Of a stretch of 64,000 nt of DNA, positions 8,967 to 16,268 are shown piece by piece. The stretch spans positions 968,469-1,032,468 of the forward strand of contig JAMPAU010000001.1 of the NCBI GenBank assembly GCA_023667045.1. The letters run 5' to 3'. Each line of letters opens with the position of its first letter. The stretch's first letter is position 1. The notes beneath the pieces are model-generated. The model was not told where the DNA came from and searched no databases. It saw only the letters and a list, made by a program, of their open reading frames with translations. Position numbers and translations under genes: made by a program. The DNA comes from Ruminococcus flavefaciens (GTDB taxonomy: Bacteria > Bacillota > Clostridia > Oscillospirales > Ruminococcaceae).

Positions 8967-9662
8967 TCAACCGCAGTCCCAGCTATAGAGAACGTCGGTA
9001 AAATCACGCTGTCTGAGTTTTTCGGAACTGATAAAGAAATTGCCTATTCCCATATCGCCCCAGCATACTTTTTCAACGTTGTCTTCAAATTCCGTATCAA
9101 GCTGAAACAGCAGAAAATCATATTTTTCTTTCTTTTCTTCGTCACGTGGGTCAAACTGTGTGAAAAACGGATAACCGCCTACCTTATGACCGGCATTTTT
9201 ACTCCATTCTTCATCATCAATTTCATCTTCAGATTCATAGTCAACATAGCTGTCTTCTGACTTCTCAAAGGTCATGCCCCATTCATTTGAAACAGGCATG
9301 AGAAACTTGTCGCCGTCATTTTCGTTTTCTGTAAACTTGCTTCTGATTTCTTCTTCCGTAACCGTCTTGTCGATTTCCGGATAATATATAACCCTGAAAC
9401 CGTCCTGATTGGTCGGATTATCAAAGTCTATGCCGTAAATATCATCACATAAAATCCAGAACTGCAACAGTCCTTTATTCATAAAACCGTCAAGCTGAAT
9501 ATCCGCACAGTCTATCTGTGCAAGAAGTCTCAACTGAGTGCCGTTGCTGTCGGTCGGGAAGTCCTTGTCATGCGGAATATAACCCAGTCCGCCGGCTTTG
9601 CTCTCAAAGATTGACGGCTTTGTGTCAGTGAGAGTGATTTTCATGCATGGTTTGTTTTCCAT
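8967..9662 (-). CDS. YwqG-family (DUF1963) protein
   Basis: A 231-residue cytoplasmic protein. Its first third (KAGGLGYIPHD, LRLLAQIDCADIQLDG, GLLQFWI) and its C-terminus (LLFQLDTEF, CWGDMGIGNFFIS) match the DUF1963/YwqG family. B. subtilis ywqG sits beside a secreted-toxin locus and the family is considered part of the immunity-protein repertoire, but the biochemical activity is unknown. AAGGAG precedes the ATG. It lies 9 bases downstream of the preceding small gene. Confidence 0.8.
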   Translation of the reverse strand: MENKPCMKITLTDTKPSIFESKAGGLGYIPHDKDFPTDSNGTQLRLLAQIDCADIQLDGFMNKGLLQFWILCDDIYGIDFDNPTNQDGFRVIYYPEIDKTVTEEEIRSKFTENENDGDKFLMPVSNEWGMTFEKSEDSYVDYESEDEIDDEEWSKNAGHKVGGYPFFTQFDPRDEEKKEKYDFLLFQLDTEFEDNVEKVCWGDMGIGNFFISSEKLRQRDFTDVLYSWDCG

Positions 9663-9671
9663 AAAAACTCC

Positions 9672-9890
9672 TTATTTTTTGTCGTTGTACATAATGAGTA
9701 CAGAGAAGTCTTCCATGTACTCATTGACGTGTGTCTGAGCGTCGTGACACATTCCCACTGCCGTGCTGTACTTTATGTCAATGACATCGACGGTAGCGAG
9801 AAAATCGTTTAATTCGTCCTCGAAATTAACGACCCTTTCATATTTTTCCTGTGCCGGCTGGAAACTCGACGAGAATAATTTTACTTTCAT
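9672..9890 (-). CDS. Small Cse60/DUF2758-like protein
   Basis: A 72-residue protein. MKVKLF at the start, then NDFLATVDVIDIKYSTAV and a final FSVLIMY follow the pattern of the Cse60 (DUF2758) family, small proteins first described as sporulation-expressed in Bacillus. Many homologues occur outside spore genes, so no role is assigned. A strong AAGGAGG precedes ATG 9890. It belongs to the gene set downstream of iorB. Confidence 0.6.
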   Translation of the reverse strand: MKVKLFSSSFQPAQEKYERVVNFEDELNDFLATVDVIDIKYSTAVGMCHDAQTHVNEYMEDFSVLIMYNDKK

Positions 9891-9921
9891 GATAAATCCT
9901 CCTTAATCATGTAATTTACGC

Positions 9922-9993
9922 TTATTTATAAAACGTACTGCCTTCAGGCGATACGAGATATACTTCCGGACTTATGCCGAACGGTGTAATCAT
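9922..9993 (-). CDS. Possible 23-residue ORF coupled to iorB
   Basis: The ATG at 9993 overlaps the iorB TGA (ATGA), and the frame runs 23 codons (MITPFGISPEVYLVSPEG...) to TAA at 9922-9924. There is no separate SD, so translation would need re-initiation. It may be a real micro-ORF or the remnant of a gene deleted after iorB; the sequence does not identify a parent. Confidence 0.3.
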   Translation of the reverse strand: MITPFGISPEVYLVSPEGSTFYK

Positions 9994-10565
9994 GCTATAT
10001 TTTTACCGAGTGCAAAAGCCTTTTTATTGAGTTCAAGAAACTTAGGCGGTACGCACTGTTCAAGGGCATTCTGCCATACTTCTTCGGGGAAGTCCATTTT
10101 TGCGGAGAGAACACCCATAAGCACGACATTTGAGGCTTTAGCTGTTCCTGCCTGCTCTGCAAGGGTGAGTGCGTCAACCGCTGTCACGTCAGCACCTGCC
10201 GACTGCATTTTTTCAACGATATTCTCCGGATATTCCGCAACCCCTGTTATAACTGGCATGGGGTCTATCCTCTGCACTGATGTAATAAGGTGTCCGCCCT
10301 TTTTGAGATACGGCAAAGCCCTTGCCGATTCAAGCAGTTCAAAGGATATGACTATATCAGCTTCACCCTTTTCTACTATCGGTGAATAGACCTTTTCGCC
10401 GTACTTGACATATGTAACAACAGAACCCCCACGCTGTGACATTCCGTGTACCTCGCTTACCTTAACGTCATAGCCCTGCGACAAAAGAACGTTTCCTATA
10501 ATTCTTGATGCGAGAAGCGAACCCTGTCCGCCTACACCCACTATCATGATTGATTTAGTTTCCAT
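9990..10565 (-). CDS. iorB: Indolepyruvate:ferredoxin oxidoreductase, beta subunit
   Basis: With IorA this enzyme oxidatively decarboxylates aryl pyruvates from aromatic amino-acid transamination to aryl-CoA, reducing ferredoxin; anaerobes also run it in reverse. The 191-residue length and the GVGGQGSLLASRIIG start, HGMSQRGG and YVKYGEKVYSPIV segments are typical of the gamma-type pyruvate-ferredoxin oxidoreductase domain. It normally abuts iorA, but here 1.8 kb of unrelated and broken genes lie between the two. An AAGGAG-like SD precedes ATG 10565. Confidence 0.93.
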   Translation of the reverse strand: METKSIMIVGVGGQGSLLASRIIGNVLLSQGYDVKVSEVHGMSQRGGSVVTYVKYGEKVYSPIVEKGEADIVISFELLESARALPYLKKGGHLITSVQRIDPMPVITGVAEYPENIVEKMQSAGADVTAVDALTLAEQAGTAKASNVVLMGVLSAKMDFPEEVWQNALEQCVPPKFLELNKKAFALGKNIA

Positions 10566-10580
10566 AATTAATACATCTCC

Positions 10581-11198
10581 TTATTCTGAATCTTCCTGTT
10601 TGTTTTCTGATTTATCGTCCGGCTTGTTTTTTCCGCACATTGCAAAACCATATACTGCACCTGCTCCGGCAAAAACAAAACTCTGCACAAGAAAAGACAC
10701 ATATGCCTTATTTCTGTCAATCCTTTTAAGAATAGCTGAAAAATTATCAAGGCAGTTTCTGAAATTTATATCGCTGAACCCGAAATTTTCAGTCCATACT
10801 CTCTGTACTTCATCGTCAGTGTAAAGCAACTGAAACTCATCAGCACTGTAAATACCGCCGTCAACATATGCCTCGTAAAGCACATTGCGGTAGTCGGCAC
10901 GGATTCCTTTAAGCGTATCTGTAATCTCCCATGTCCATACAAGACGGGCAAGCAAAAACATAACCGCTGTCATAATGATAACGCTTATCAGTATTCCGGT
11001 GATTTTTACTGATATTGTCTGAGAATCATTTTTCGTTGCCATATTATACCCGAAACCTGCTCCCACTGCAATGACAGCTCCACAGAAAGACGATATTATA
11101 CCAAACTTTCCAAGTATAATCCACAGTATAATGCCAACAAGCATACCGGCAATACTTCCGCCTATTCCTCTCACTATCATTATTGATTTAGTTTTCAT
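10581..11198 (-). CDS. Membrane protein whose 5' end copies that of iorB
   Basis: The start ATG 11198 follows AGGAGA; a longer in-frame ORF to 11285 has no RBS. The product has 205 residues: two N-terminal TM segments, a third near residue 80, a soluble middle, a fourth TM near 175-195 and a charged tail. No known family. Its first codons (MKTKSIMIVRGIGG) and RBS are almost the same as those of iorB (METKSIMIVGVGG): 29 bases around the start differ at two positions. The protein body instead resembles the broken ORF directly upstream. This suggests a recombination event that fused an iorB 5' end to a membrane protein. Confidence 0.65.
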   Translation of the reverse strand: MKTKSIMIVRGIGGSIAGMLVGIILWIILGKFGIISSFCGAVIAVGAGFGYNMATKNDSQTISVKITGILISVIIMTAVMFLLARLVWTWEITDTLKGIRADYRNVLYEAYVDGGIYSADEFQLLYTDDEVQRVWTENFGFSDINFRNCLDNFSAILKRIDRNKAYVSFLVQSFVFAGAGAVYGFAMCGKNKPDDKSENKQEDSE

Positions 11199-11215
11199 AA
11201 TAATTCTCCTAAAAT

Positions 11216-11569
11216 TTATTTGATTTTCGCAAGAAGTACATATCCACCAAGCATACCGAATAATATGCTCTTGACAAGCGACCATATATAGTCGCCTTTC
11301 ATTTCGAGCTTTTCAAGCAATGAGCCGAAATGTGAAAAACATTCGCTGAAAGTCGCTTCCTTTACTCCGAAAGTTTCCGTTAACATCTGCCCTTGATATA
11401 TCGGGGTTTTCATATATCAGTATAGCAACGATAAAAATCACACCCATTTCTATAGCCATACTGGAAACGGCAATAATAAAGCCGAGTTTTCCGAATATCA
11501 CCCACAAGACTACTACTGACAAAAAGACCTCAATGTCATAAGTACTTTTGAACCGCTGTAATCGTCCAT
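11216..11569 (-). pseudogene. Degraded paralog of the adjacent membrane protein
   Basis: A start with SD (AGGAGA, ATG 11569) reads about 18 codons to a TAG. A one-base shift restores VVVLWVIFGKLGFII, similar to GIILWIILGKFGIIS in the intact neighbour. A further shift gives ETFGVKEATFSECFSHF...LLEKLE, which aligns with ENFGFSDINFRNCLDNF...ILKRID. The middle (about 70 residues of the neighbour) is missing. Two frame changes plus a deletion make this a decayed tandem copy. Confidence 0.75.
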
Positions 11570-11575
11570 AAAAAA

Positions 11576-11974
11576 TTACTTCTCCTGTATGTTGTATATA
11601 ACGTTAATATCTCCGTCAACAAATCCTATGCCAACCGGAAAACTGCCCAGAATGTCGCCGTATGCACCTCTTCTGATATAACCGGAAATCATATCAGTAA
11701 CGAACTTCTGAAAAGTCTCACGGCTCTTGTCGTCTTCGTCGGAGACCTCAACAAAGAAAATATCCTCCTCAGAAGACCATATCTCACAGCAAGCCCACTC
11801 ATCGTCGGCAGGGTCGAATCTGTCTGACGCTATAAGCTGTACACTGTAAACTTCGTCTTCTTCCTCATAGAGATTGAAGTTGAAAGCCTTTGTATCAGTC
11901 GGCATATCATTTTTTTTAAGCAGACTGTCAAGCCACTCTGCAAAGCTTTTGTATATTTCTTCATAATTATTCAT
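11576..11974 (-). CDS. Hypothetical acidic protein, possible immunity-type
   Basis: The start ATG 11974 (MNNYEEIYKSF) is preceded by AGAGAGG; an upstream in-frame start at 12022 lies inside an inverted-repeat arm and lacks a clear SD. A 132-residue acidic, soluble protein with alternating strands (VYSVQLIASDRFDP, EWACCEIWSSEEDIFFVEV) and a C-terminal GFVDGDINVIYNI. No family recognised. Fold-like features and genomic setting resemble small immunity proteins, an inference only. It has its own candidate promoter, which lies between inverted repeats. Confidence 0.6.
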   Translation of the reverse strand: MNNYEEIYKSFAEWLDSLLKKNDMPTDTKAFNFNLYEEEDEVYSVQLIASDRFDPADDEWACCEIWSSEEDIFFVEVSDEDDKSRETFQKFVTDMISGYIRRGAYGDILGSFPVGIGFVDGDINVIYNIQEK

Positions 11975-12007
11975 AATAAAAACCTCTCTTTTACTTGAAT
12001 GTATGAT

Positions 12008-12122
12008 ATGTACCTTATGCACCGTTTTTCAGAACTTTTTTTATTTTACTATATTATATATATATTATATATTCTTTTGTAAAGGGTTATAGAAAAAGGG
12101 ATTTATCATACATAAGGTACAT
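12008..12122. repeat. 12-bp inverted repeats flanking an AT-rich promoter segment
   Basis: ATGTACCTTATG at 12008-12019 and its exact reverse complement CATAAGGTACAT at 12111-12122 flank 91 bases. GTATGAT/ATCATAC copies lie beside the arms (12001-12007 and 12105-12111). The enclosed DNA contains a minus-strand promoter. The layout matches an invertible promoter, but no recombinase is visible in the window. Confidence 0.6.
12053..12083 (-). promoter_or_regulatory. Candidate promoter of the 132-residue gene
   Basis: On the minus strand, TTTACA (12083-12078) is followed at 17-19 bases by overlapping TATATA/TATAAT boxes (12060-12053). It points to the gene starting at 11974. Confidence 0.5.
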
Positions 12123-12126
12123 CTTT

Positions 12127-12391
12127 TTATATTACGACATAATTTTCTTCAAAGATGTCAAGAGCAATACTCATAACCTCTCCGATTAATTTTCTTTCAC
12201 TTTTTGTGAAAACTGGTTTATATTCGCAGTCCTTCGGATTTCCGCCGTGCTTTTTCCTCCGACGGAAAAATTATCACCTTTCCGTCAGAAGTATATACAC
12301 GGTTTTTATTATTTTCATCTTCATACCAGATAATAAAATGTGAACTGTCTCCAAAACACGAATAACTTAATTCAATGATATTTCCGTCCAT
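12127..12391 (-). pseudogene. Frameshifted hypothetical gene following iorA
   Basis: The ATG at 12391 overlaps the iorA stop (TAATG). The frame gives 57 residues (MDGNIIELSYSCFGD...) to a TAA at 12218-12220. Shifting one base near the A5 run in the codons for PSEEKA continues a sensible sequence, HGGNPKDCEYKPVFTKSE...LDIFEENYVVI, to TAA at 12127-12129, giving about 87 residues in total. The simplest reading is a single-base indel in an A run that broke an iorA-coupled gene. No family recognised. A sequencing error is possible. Confidence 0.6.
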
Positions 12392-14121
12392 TAGCCTATA
12401 GCGTTGAGTTTACACTGTTCTTGACATATACCGCAACCAACGCACTGTGTATGGTCTATAACTGCCTTTTTGTCCTTTATGGATATTGCCGGACAGCCCA
12501 GTTTCATGCAAGCCTTACAGCCCACGCACTTATCATTATCCACTGCAAAAGGCGGATTATGCTTGACATATTTCAGCAATGCACACGGACGACGAGATAT
12601 AATCACTGAAGCTTCATCTGAGGCGAGTTCTTCCTTTATAGCCTTTTCTGTCTCTGAGAGTTTATATGGGTCTACAACACGCACACGCTTTATACCTAAA
12701 GATTTGCAGAGTTCTTCAAGGTTTACGGCATATGCAGGGTCGCCTTTTAAGTTCTTGCCAGTGGTGGGATTCTGCTGATGACCTGTCATTCCGGTGATTG
12801 AGTTATCGAGGATAATAACGGTTGAGTTTGAGTTATTGTAGGCTATATTTACAAGACCTGTCATTCCGGAGTGCATGAAAGTTGAGTCTCCGATAACAGC
12901 AACGCTCTTGTGTGCGTACTCCTCGCCACGTGCCTTATTGAAGCCGTGCAGTGCCGATATTGAAGCACCCATGCAGATAGTAGTATCCATAGCACTGAGT
13001 GGTGCAACCGCTCCGAGAGTATAACAGCCTATATCACCCGAAACTGTAACGCCGAGTTTTTTCAGACAGTAGAACAAGCCACGATGAGGACAGCCGGCAC
13101 ACATAACTGGAGGTCTCATAGGAATGTTTTCAGAGAGTTCAGAATATACTTTCTTTTCGCCTAAAAGTTTTTCGGCAATGACAGACTGTGGAAGTTCGCC
13201 GATATAGTCGAAGATTTCCTTGCCTTGAATATTGTTAACACCTATATTACGGCAGTGCTGTTCAATAATGCCGTCGAGTTCCTCTATTATGTAGATTTTT
13301 TCATATTTTGAAGCAAAGTCCTGAATCAGCTTGACAGGCATAGGGTTGACCATACCAAGCTTTAAAACGGAAGCCTTGTCGCCGAGTGCCTCTTTTGTAT
13401 ACTGATAAGCCGAGCCGTTTGTTATTACGCCAAACTCTGCCTTTTCGGAAATCTCAACCCTGTTAAGCGGTGAAGTCTCGGCATATTCAGTGAGCCTTTT
13501 TGTGCGTTCCTCAACAAATACGTGTCTGCTCTTTGCATACGCCGGCATCATGACGTATTTCTGAGGATTTTTTGTATATTCTTTAAGTTCAAGCTCCGTG
13601 CGGTCTTCGGTACAGACAGCACTCTGTGAATGAGCAACACGGGTGGACATTCTCACAATAACCGGAGTATCAAAGCTTTCGGAAATCTCATACGCCAACT
13701 TGACAAATTCCTTGCACTCGCCGGAGTCGGACGGTTCAAGCATGGGTACTTTTGAGGCTATAGAATGATGTCTGCTGTCCTGTTCGTTCTGTGAGGAGTG
13801 CATACCCTGGTCGTCGGCAACCGCTATGACAAGTCCGGCATTTACACCGCTGTATGACGCTGTATACAGAGGGTCTGAGGCTACATTAAGTCCGACGTGT
13901 TTCATACCACAGAAACTTCTTGCACCTGCTATAGAAGCTCCTATTGCTACTTCAAGTGCTACTTTTTCGTTCGGCGACCACTCGGCATATACTTCATCAT
14001 ATTTGGCGATTTCTTCGGTTATTTCGGTTGAGGGAGTACCCGGATAGCTTGATACTATCCTGCAACCTGCCTCATAAAGTCCTCTCGCAAAAGCCTCATT
14101 GCCTAACATTAATTTATTCAT
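12391..14121 (-). CDS. iorA: Indolepyruvate:ferredoxin oxidoreductase, alpha subunit
   Basis: Catalytic, thiamine-diphosphate-dependent subunit of the aryl-pyruvate:ferredoxin oxidoreductase. The 576 residues contain the N-terminal pyrimidine-binding region (SSYPGTPSTEI), the diphosphate-binding region with VIGDSTFMHSG and NSITGMTGHQQNP, and a C-terminal 2[4Fe-4S] ferredoxin domain (CVGCKACMKLGCPA and CVGCGICQEQCKLNA). It starts 3 bases after an unrelated gene, with its SD inside that gene's 3' end, and so is part of a long minus-strand transcript. Its partner iorB lies 1.8 kb downstream. Confidence 0.96.
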   Translation of the reverse strand: MNKLMLGNEAFARGLYEAGCRIVSSYPGTPSTEITEEIAKYDEVYAEWSPNEKVALEVAIGASIAGARSFCGMKHVGLNVASDPLYTASYSGVNAGLVIAVADDQGMHSSQNEQDSRHHSIASKVPMLEPSDSGECKEFVKLAYEISESFDTPVIVRMSTRVAHSQSAVCTEDRTELELKEYTKNPQKYVMMPAYAKSRHVFVEERTKRLTEYAETSPLNRVEISEKAEFGVITNGSAYQYTKEALGDKASVLKLGMVNPMPVKLIQDFASKYEKIYIIEELDGIIEQHCRNIGVNNIQGKEIFDYIGELPQSVIAEKLLGEKKVYSELSENIPMRPPVMCAGCPHRGLFYCLKKLGVTVSGDIGCYTLGAVAPLSAMDTTICMGASISALHGFNKARGEEYAHKSVAVIGDSTFMHSGMTGLVNIAYNNSNSTVIILDNSITGMTGHQQNPTTGKNLKGDPAYAVNLEELCKSLGIKRVRVVDPYKLSETEKAIKEELASDEASVIISRRPCALLKYVKHNPPFAVDNDKCVGCKACMKLGCPAISIKDKKAVIDHTQCVGCGICQEQCKLNAIG

Positions 14122-14124
14122 TTT

Positions 14125-14856
14125 TCATTTTCCTTTCATGGTTAATTTATCTATTAAATTTCTGAGTTCCTCAGTACTCAAGGATTTTTCTGTTTTAGTG
14201 TCTCCGTCATCGCACGTGACATAAAGTCTGCCGTCTTTCCACTCGCTGAAATCAATTTCATAGCAGAAGTCACTGTCGGGGTCAAAAACTTCTCTCATGC
14301 TTATAAGGTGCGGATTGAAACCAAGCGGATTTGAAAAATCCCCCACCATAGTGTCATAAAGTCCTGCCCAGTAGCAACCGCCGTATGCAATGAGATTTGA
14401 TTTTTCGTCATAGTGAACGTCCGTTATAATAAAGCTCTCTCCGCACCTGTATTGTTCGTCGTGTTCATAGCCCTCCGGAATATAATTATATTCTTCCATA
14501 GTGTCAACGTCCAGACAGCTTATGCCATATAAGTCCACCTTGAAAAAATAGTACCTGTGACCGTTTTTATGGTGGATAATATCTTTGAATACATAGTTAT
14601 TACCATCAAAACAGCAGTATTCATAAACTGTCTTTCCGGCGTTTTTCAGCGTACACTTATCTGCATAAGCAAGCATAACAGAATAGTTTTCTCTCTGCTC
14701 CATTTCGTAATAAGAACTGATTTCAAGTGAAAAACCGTCCGAAAGTTCATGATTTTCCGTTTCGTCAAAAAATTTATCGTCCATTACATAAAGCTGACTG
14801 TCCATAAATTTTTTATGCTTGTCACTGTTGTAAACGTTCTTATATGAAAACTCCAT
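14125..14856 (-). CDS. Unknown protein, tandem paralog 3 of 3
   Basis: A 243-residue protein. It shares with its two upstream neighbours the start FSYKNVY, the central HKNGHRYY, DVDTMEEYNYIPEGYEH and WKDGRLYV segments, and a C-terminal EELRNLIDKLT helix. No signal peptide or TM helix is seen, so it should be cytoplasmic. Family not recognised. The all-beta pattern of short YDxxSNLIAY-like repeats suggests a propeller-like or immunity-type fold (inference). Its ATG overlaps the stop of paralog 2 (TAATG), and iorA follows 3 bases after its stop. Confidence 0.65.
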   Translation of the reverse strand: MEFSYKNVYNSDKHKKFMDSQLYVMDDKFFDETENHELSDGFSLEISSYYEMEQRENYSVMLAYADKCTLKNAGKTVYEYCCFDGNNYVFKDIIHHKNGHRYYFFKVDLYGISCLDVDTMEEYNYIPEGYEHDEQYRCGESFIITDVHYDEKSNLIAYGGCYWAGLYDTMVGDFSNPLGFNPHLISMREVFDPDSDFCYEIDFSEWKDGRLYVTCDDGDTKTEKSLSTEELRNLIDKLTMKGK

Positions 14857-15569
14857 TATAAACCCCTTTCTGTCAGTTCATCTATTAACTTTCTGAGTTC
14901 CTCAATGCTGACGGATTTTTCTTCATCACCACACGAAACATAAAGCCTGCCGTCTTTCCATTCCTTGAAATCAATCTCGTCATATTCATAATCCAGAATA
15001 TCATAAAGACTTACAAGATGAGGGTTGAAGTCGAGCGGACAGGAAAAGTCCCCTACCATTACGTCATAAACCATTCCAAGATATGTGCCGTAATATGCGA
15101 TTAAATCGGATTCCCTGTCATAATGGACATCATATATCAAAAAAGACTCTCCGCACATACGGTCATCATTATGCTTATAGCCTTCCGGAATATAGTTGTA
15201 AACTTCCAAAGTATCAACATCAAGAAAACTGATTCCATACATATCAACATGAAACGGATAATACCGATGACCGTTTTTATGGTGGATAATATCATTGAAT
15301 CCGTAAGCATAACTATTAAAACAACAATATTCATATACTGTGCGTTCTGTATTTTTAAGGGTTATTTCTGAAGCAACTGCCTTTGTGCTACTATAGTTTT
15401 CTTCCTTATATGTATCGCTGTAAATGCGATACTCAACTGAAAATCCGTCTGACAGTTTACAGTTTCCGGTCCGGTAAAGAAACTTATCGGCTATCACATA
15501 ACGCTTGCTGTCCATAAATTTTTTATGCTTGTCACTGTTGTAAACGTTTTTATATGAAAATTCAGTCAT
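14856..15569 (-). CDS. Unknown protein, tandem paralog 2 of 3
   Basis: A 237-residue member of the same triplet. The middle block (HKNGHRYYPFHVDMYGIS and the YNYIPEGYKH segment) is almost identical to paralog 1, while the N-terminal third is more divergent. Start and stop overlap its neighbours by 4 bases (ATGA, upstream) and 1 base (TAATG, downstream), so the three are translationally coupled. No family recognised. Confidence 0.65.
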   Translation of the reverse strand: MTEFSYKNVYNSDKHKKFMDSKRYVIADKFLYRTGNCKLSDGFSVEYRIYSDTYKEENYSSTKAVASEITLKNTERTVYEYCCFNSYAYGFNDIIHHKNGHRYYPFHVDMYGISFLDVDTLEVYNYIPEGYKHNDDRMCGESFLIYDVHYDRESDLIAYYGTYLGMVYDVMVGDFSCPLDFNPHLVSLYDILDYEYDEIDFKEWKDGRLYVSCGDEEKSVSIEELRKLIDELTERGL

Positions 15570-16264
15570 AAATACCTTTCTGTCAGTTCATCTATTAACT
15601 TTCTGACTTCTTCAACACTGACGGATTTTTCTTCATCACCGCACAAAACATAAAGCCTGTTGTTTTCCCATTTCATAAAATGAATGCGGTCTTTACAGTC
15701 TAAAATATCATGTATACTTATTAAATGCGGATTAAAGTCAAGCGGTTCTGACAAATCGCCAATCATAAAATTATTTTCATATCTATTGATATATGCTACA
15801 AGATTTGATTCAATATCATAGCAGACACAATCTATCATAAAACTCTCACTGTAAATATCGTTATTACTGTGCTTATAGCCCTCCGGAATATAGTTGTAAA
15901 CTTCAAGCGTGTCAACGTCAAGAAAACTGATTCCGTACATATCAACATGAAAAGGATAATACCTGTGACCGTTTTTATGGCGGATAATATCATAAAATCC
16001 GTACTCACAACTATTAAGACCGCAATATTTATATATTATTTGGTTTTCTTTTTTAAGATTTACTACTGATATAAAAGTTTTGTCAGAATTATAAAATTCT
16101 TCCGGTTCAGCGTCGCTAAAGACATCATATTCAAGTGAAAAACCGTCCGACAGCTTACATCTGTGGGTCTCGCAAATAAAATATTCATCTATCAGATAAC
16201 GCTTGCTTTCAATAAATTCATTGTATTTTTCAGTGCCGTAAATGTTTTTGTATGAAAAATCCAT
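15566..16264 (-). CDS. Unknown protein, tandem paralog 1 of 3
   Basis: A 232-residue, first-transcribed member of the triplet. It has the same conserved segments (FSYKNIYG, HKNGHRYYPFHVDMYGIS, EEVRKLIDELTER). It follows the HAD phosphatase gene by 4 bases, so the triplet sits between a sugar-phosphatase-type gene and iorA. Divergent ends with conserved centres are what is expected of duplicated recognition or immunity proteins under diversifying selection, but nothing in the sequence proves that role. Confidence 0.65.
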   Translation of the reverse strand: MDFSYKNIYGTEKYNEFIESKRYLIDEYFICETHRCKLSDGFSLEYDVFSDAEPEEFYNSDKTFISVVNLKKENQIIYKYCGLNSCEYGFYDIIRHKNGHRYYPFHVDMYGISFLDVDTLEVYNYIPEGYKHSNNDIYSESFMIDCVCYDIESNLVAYINRYENNFMIGDLSEPLDFNPHLISIHDILDCKDRIHFMKWENNRLYVLCGDEEKSVSVEEVRKLIDELTERYL

Positions 16265-16268
16265 ATTA

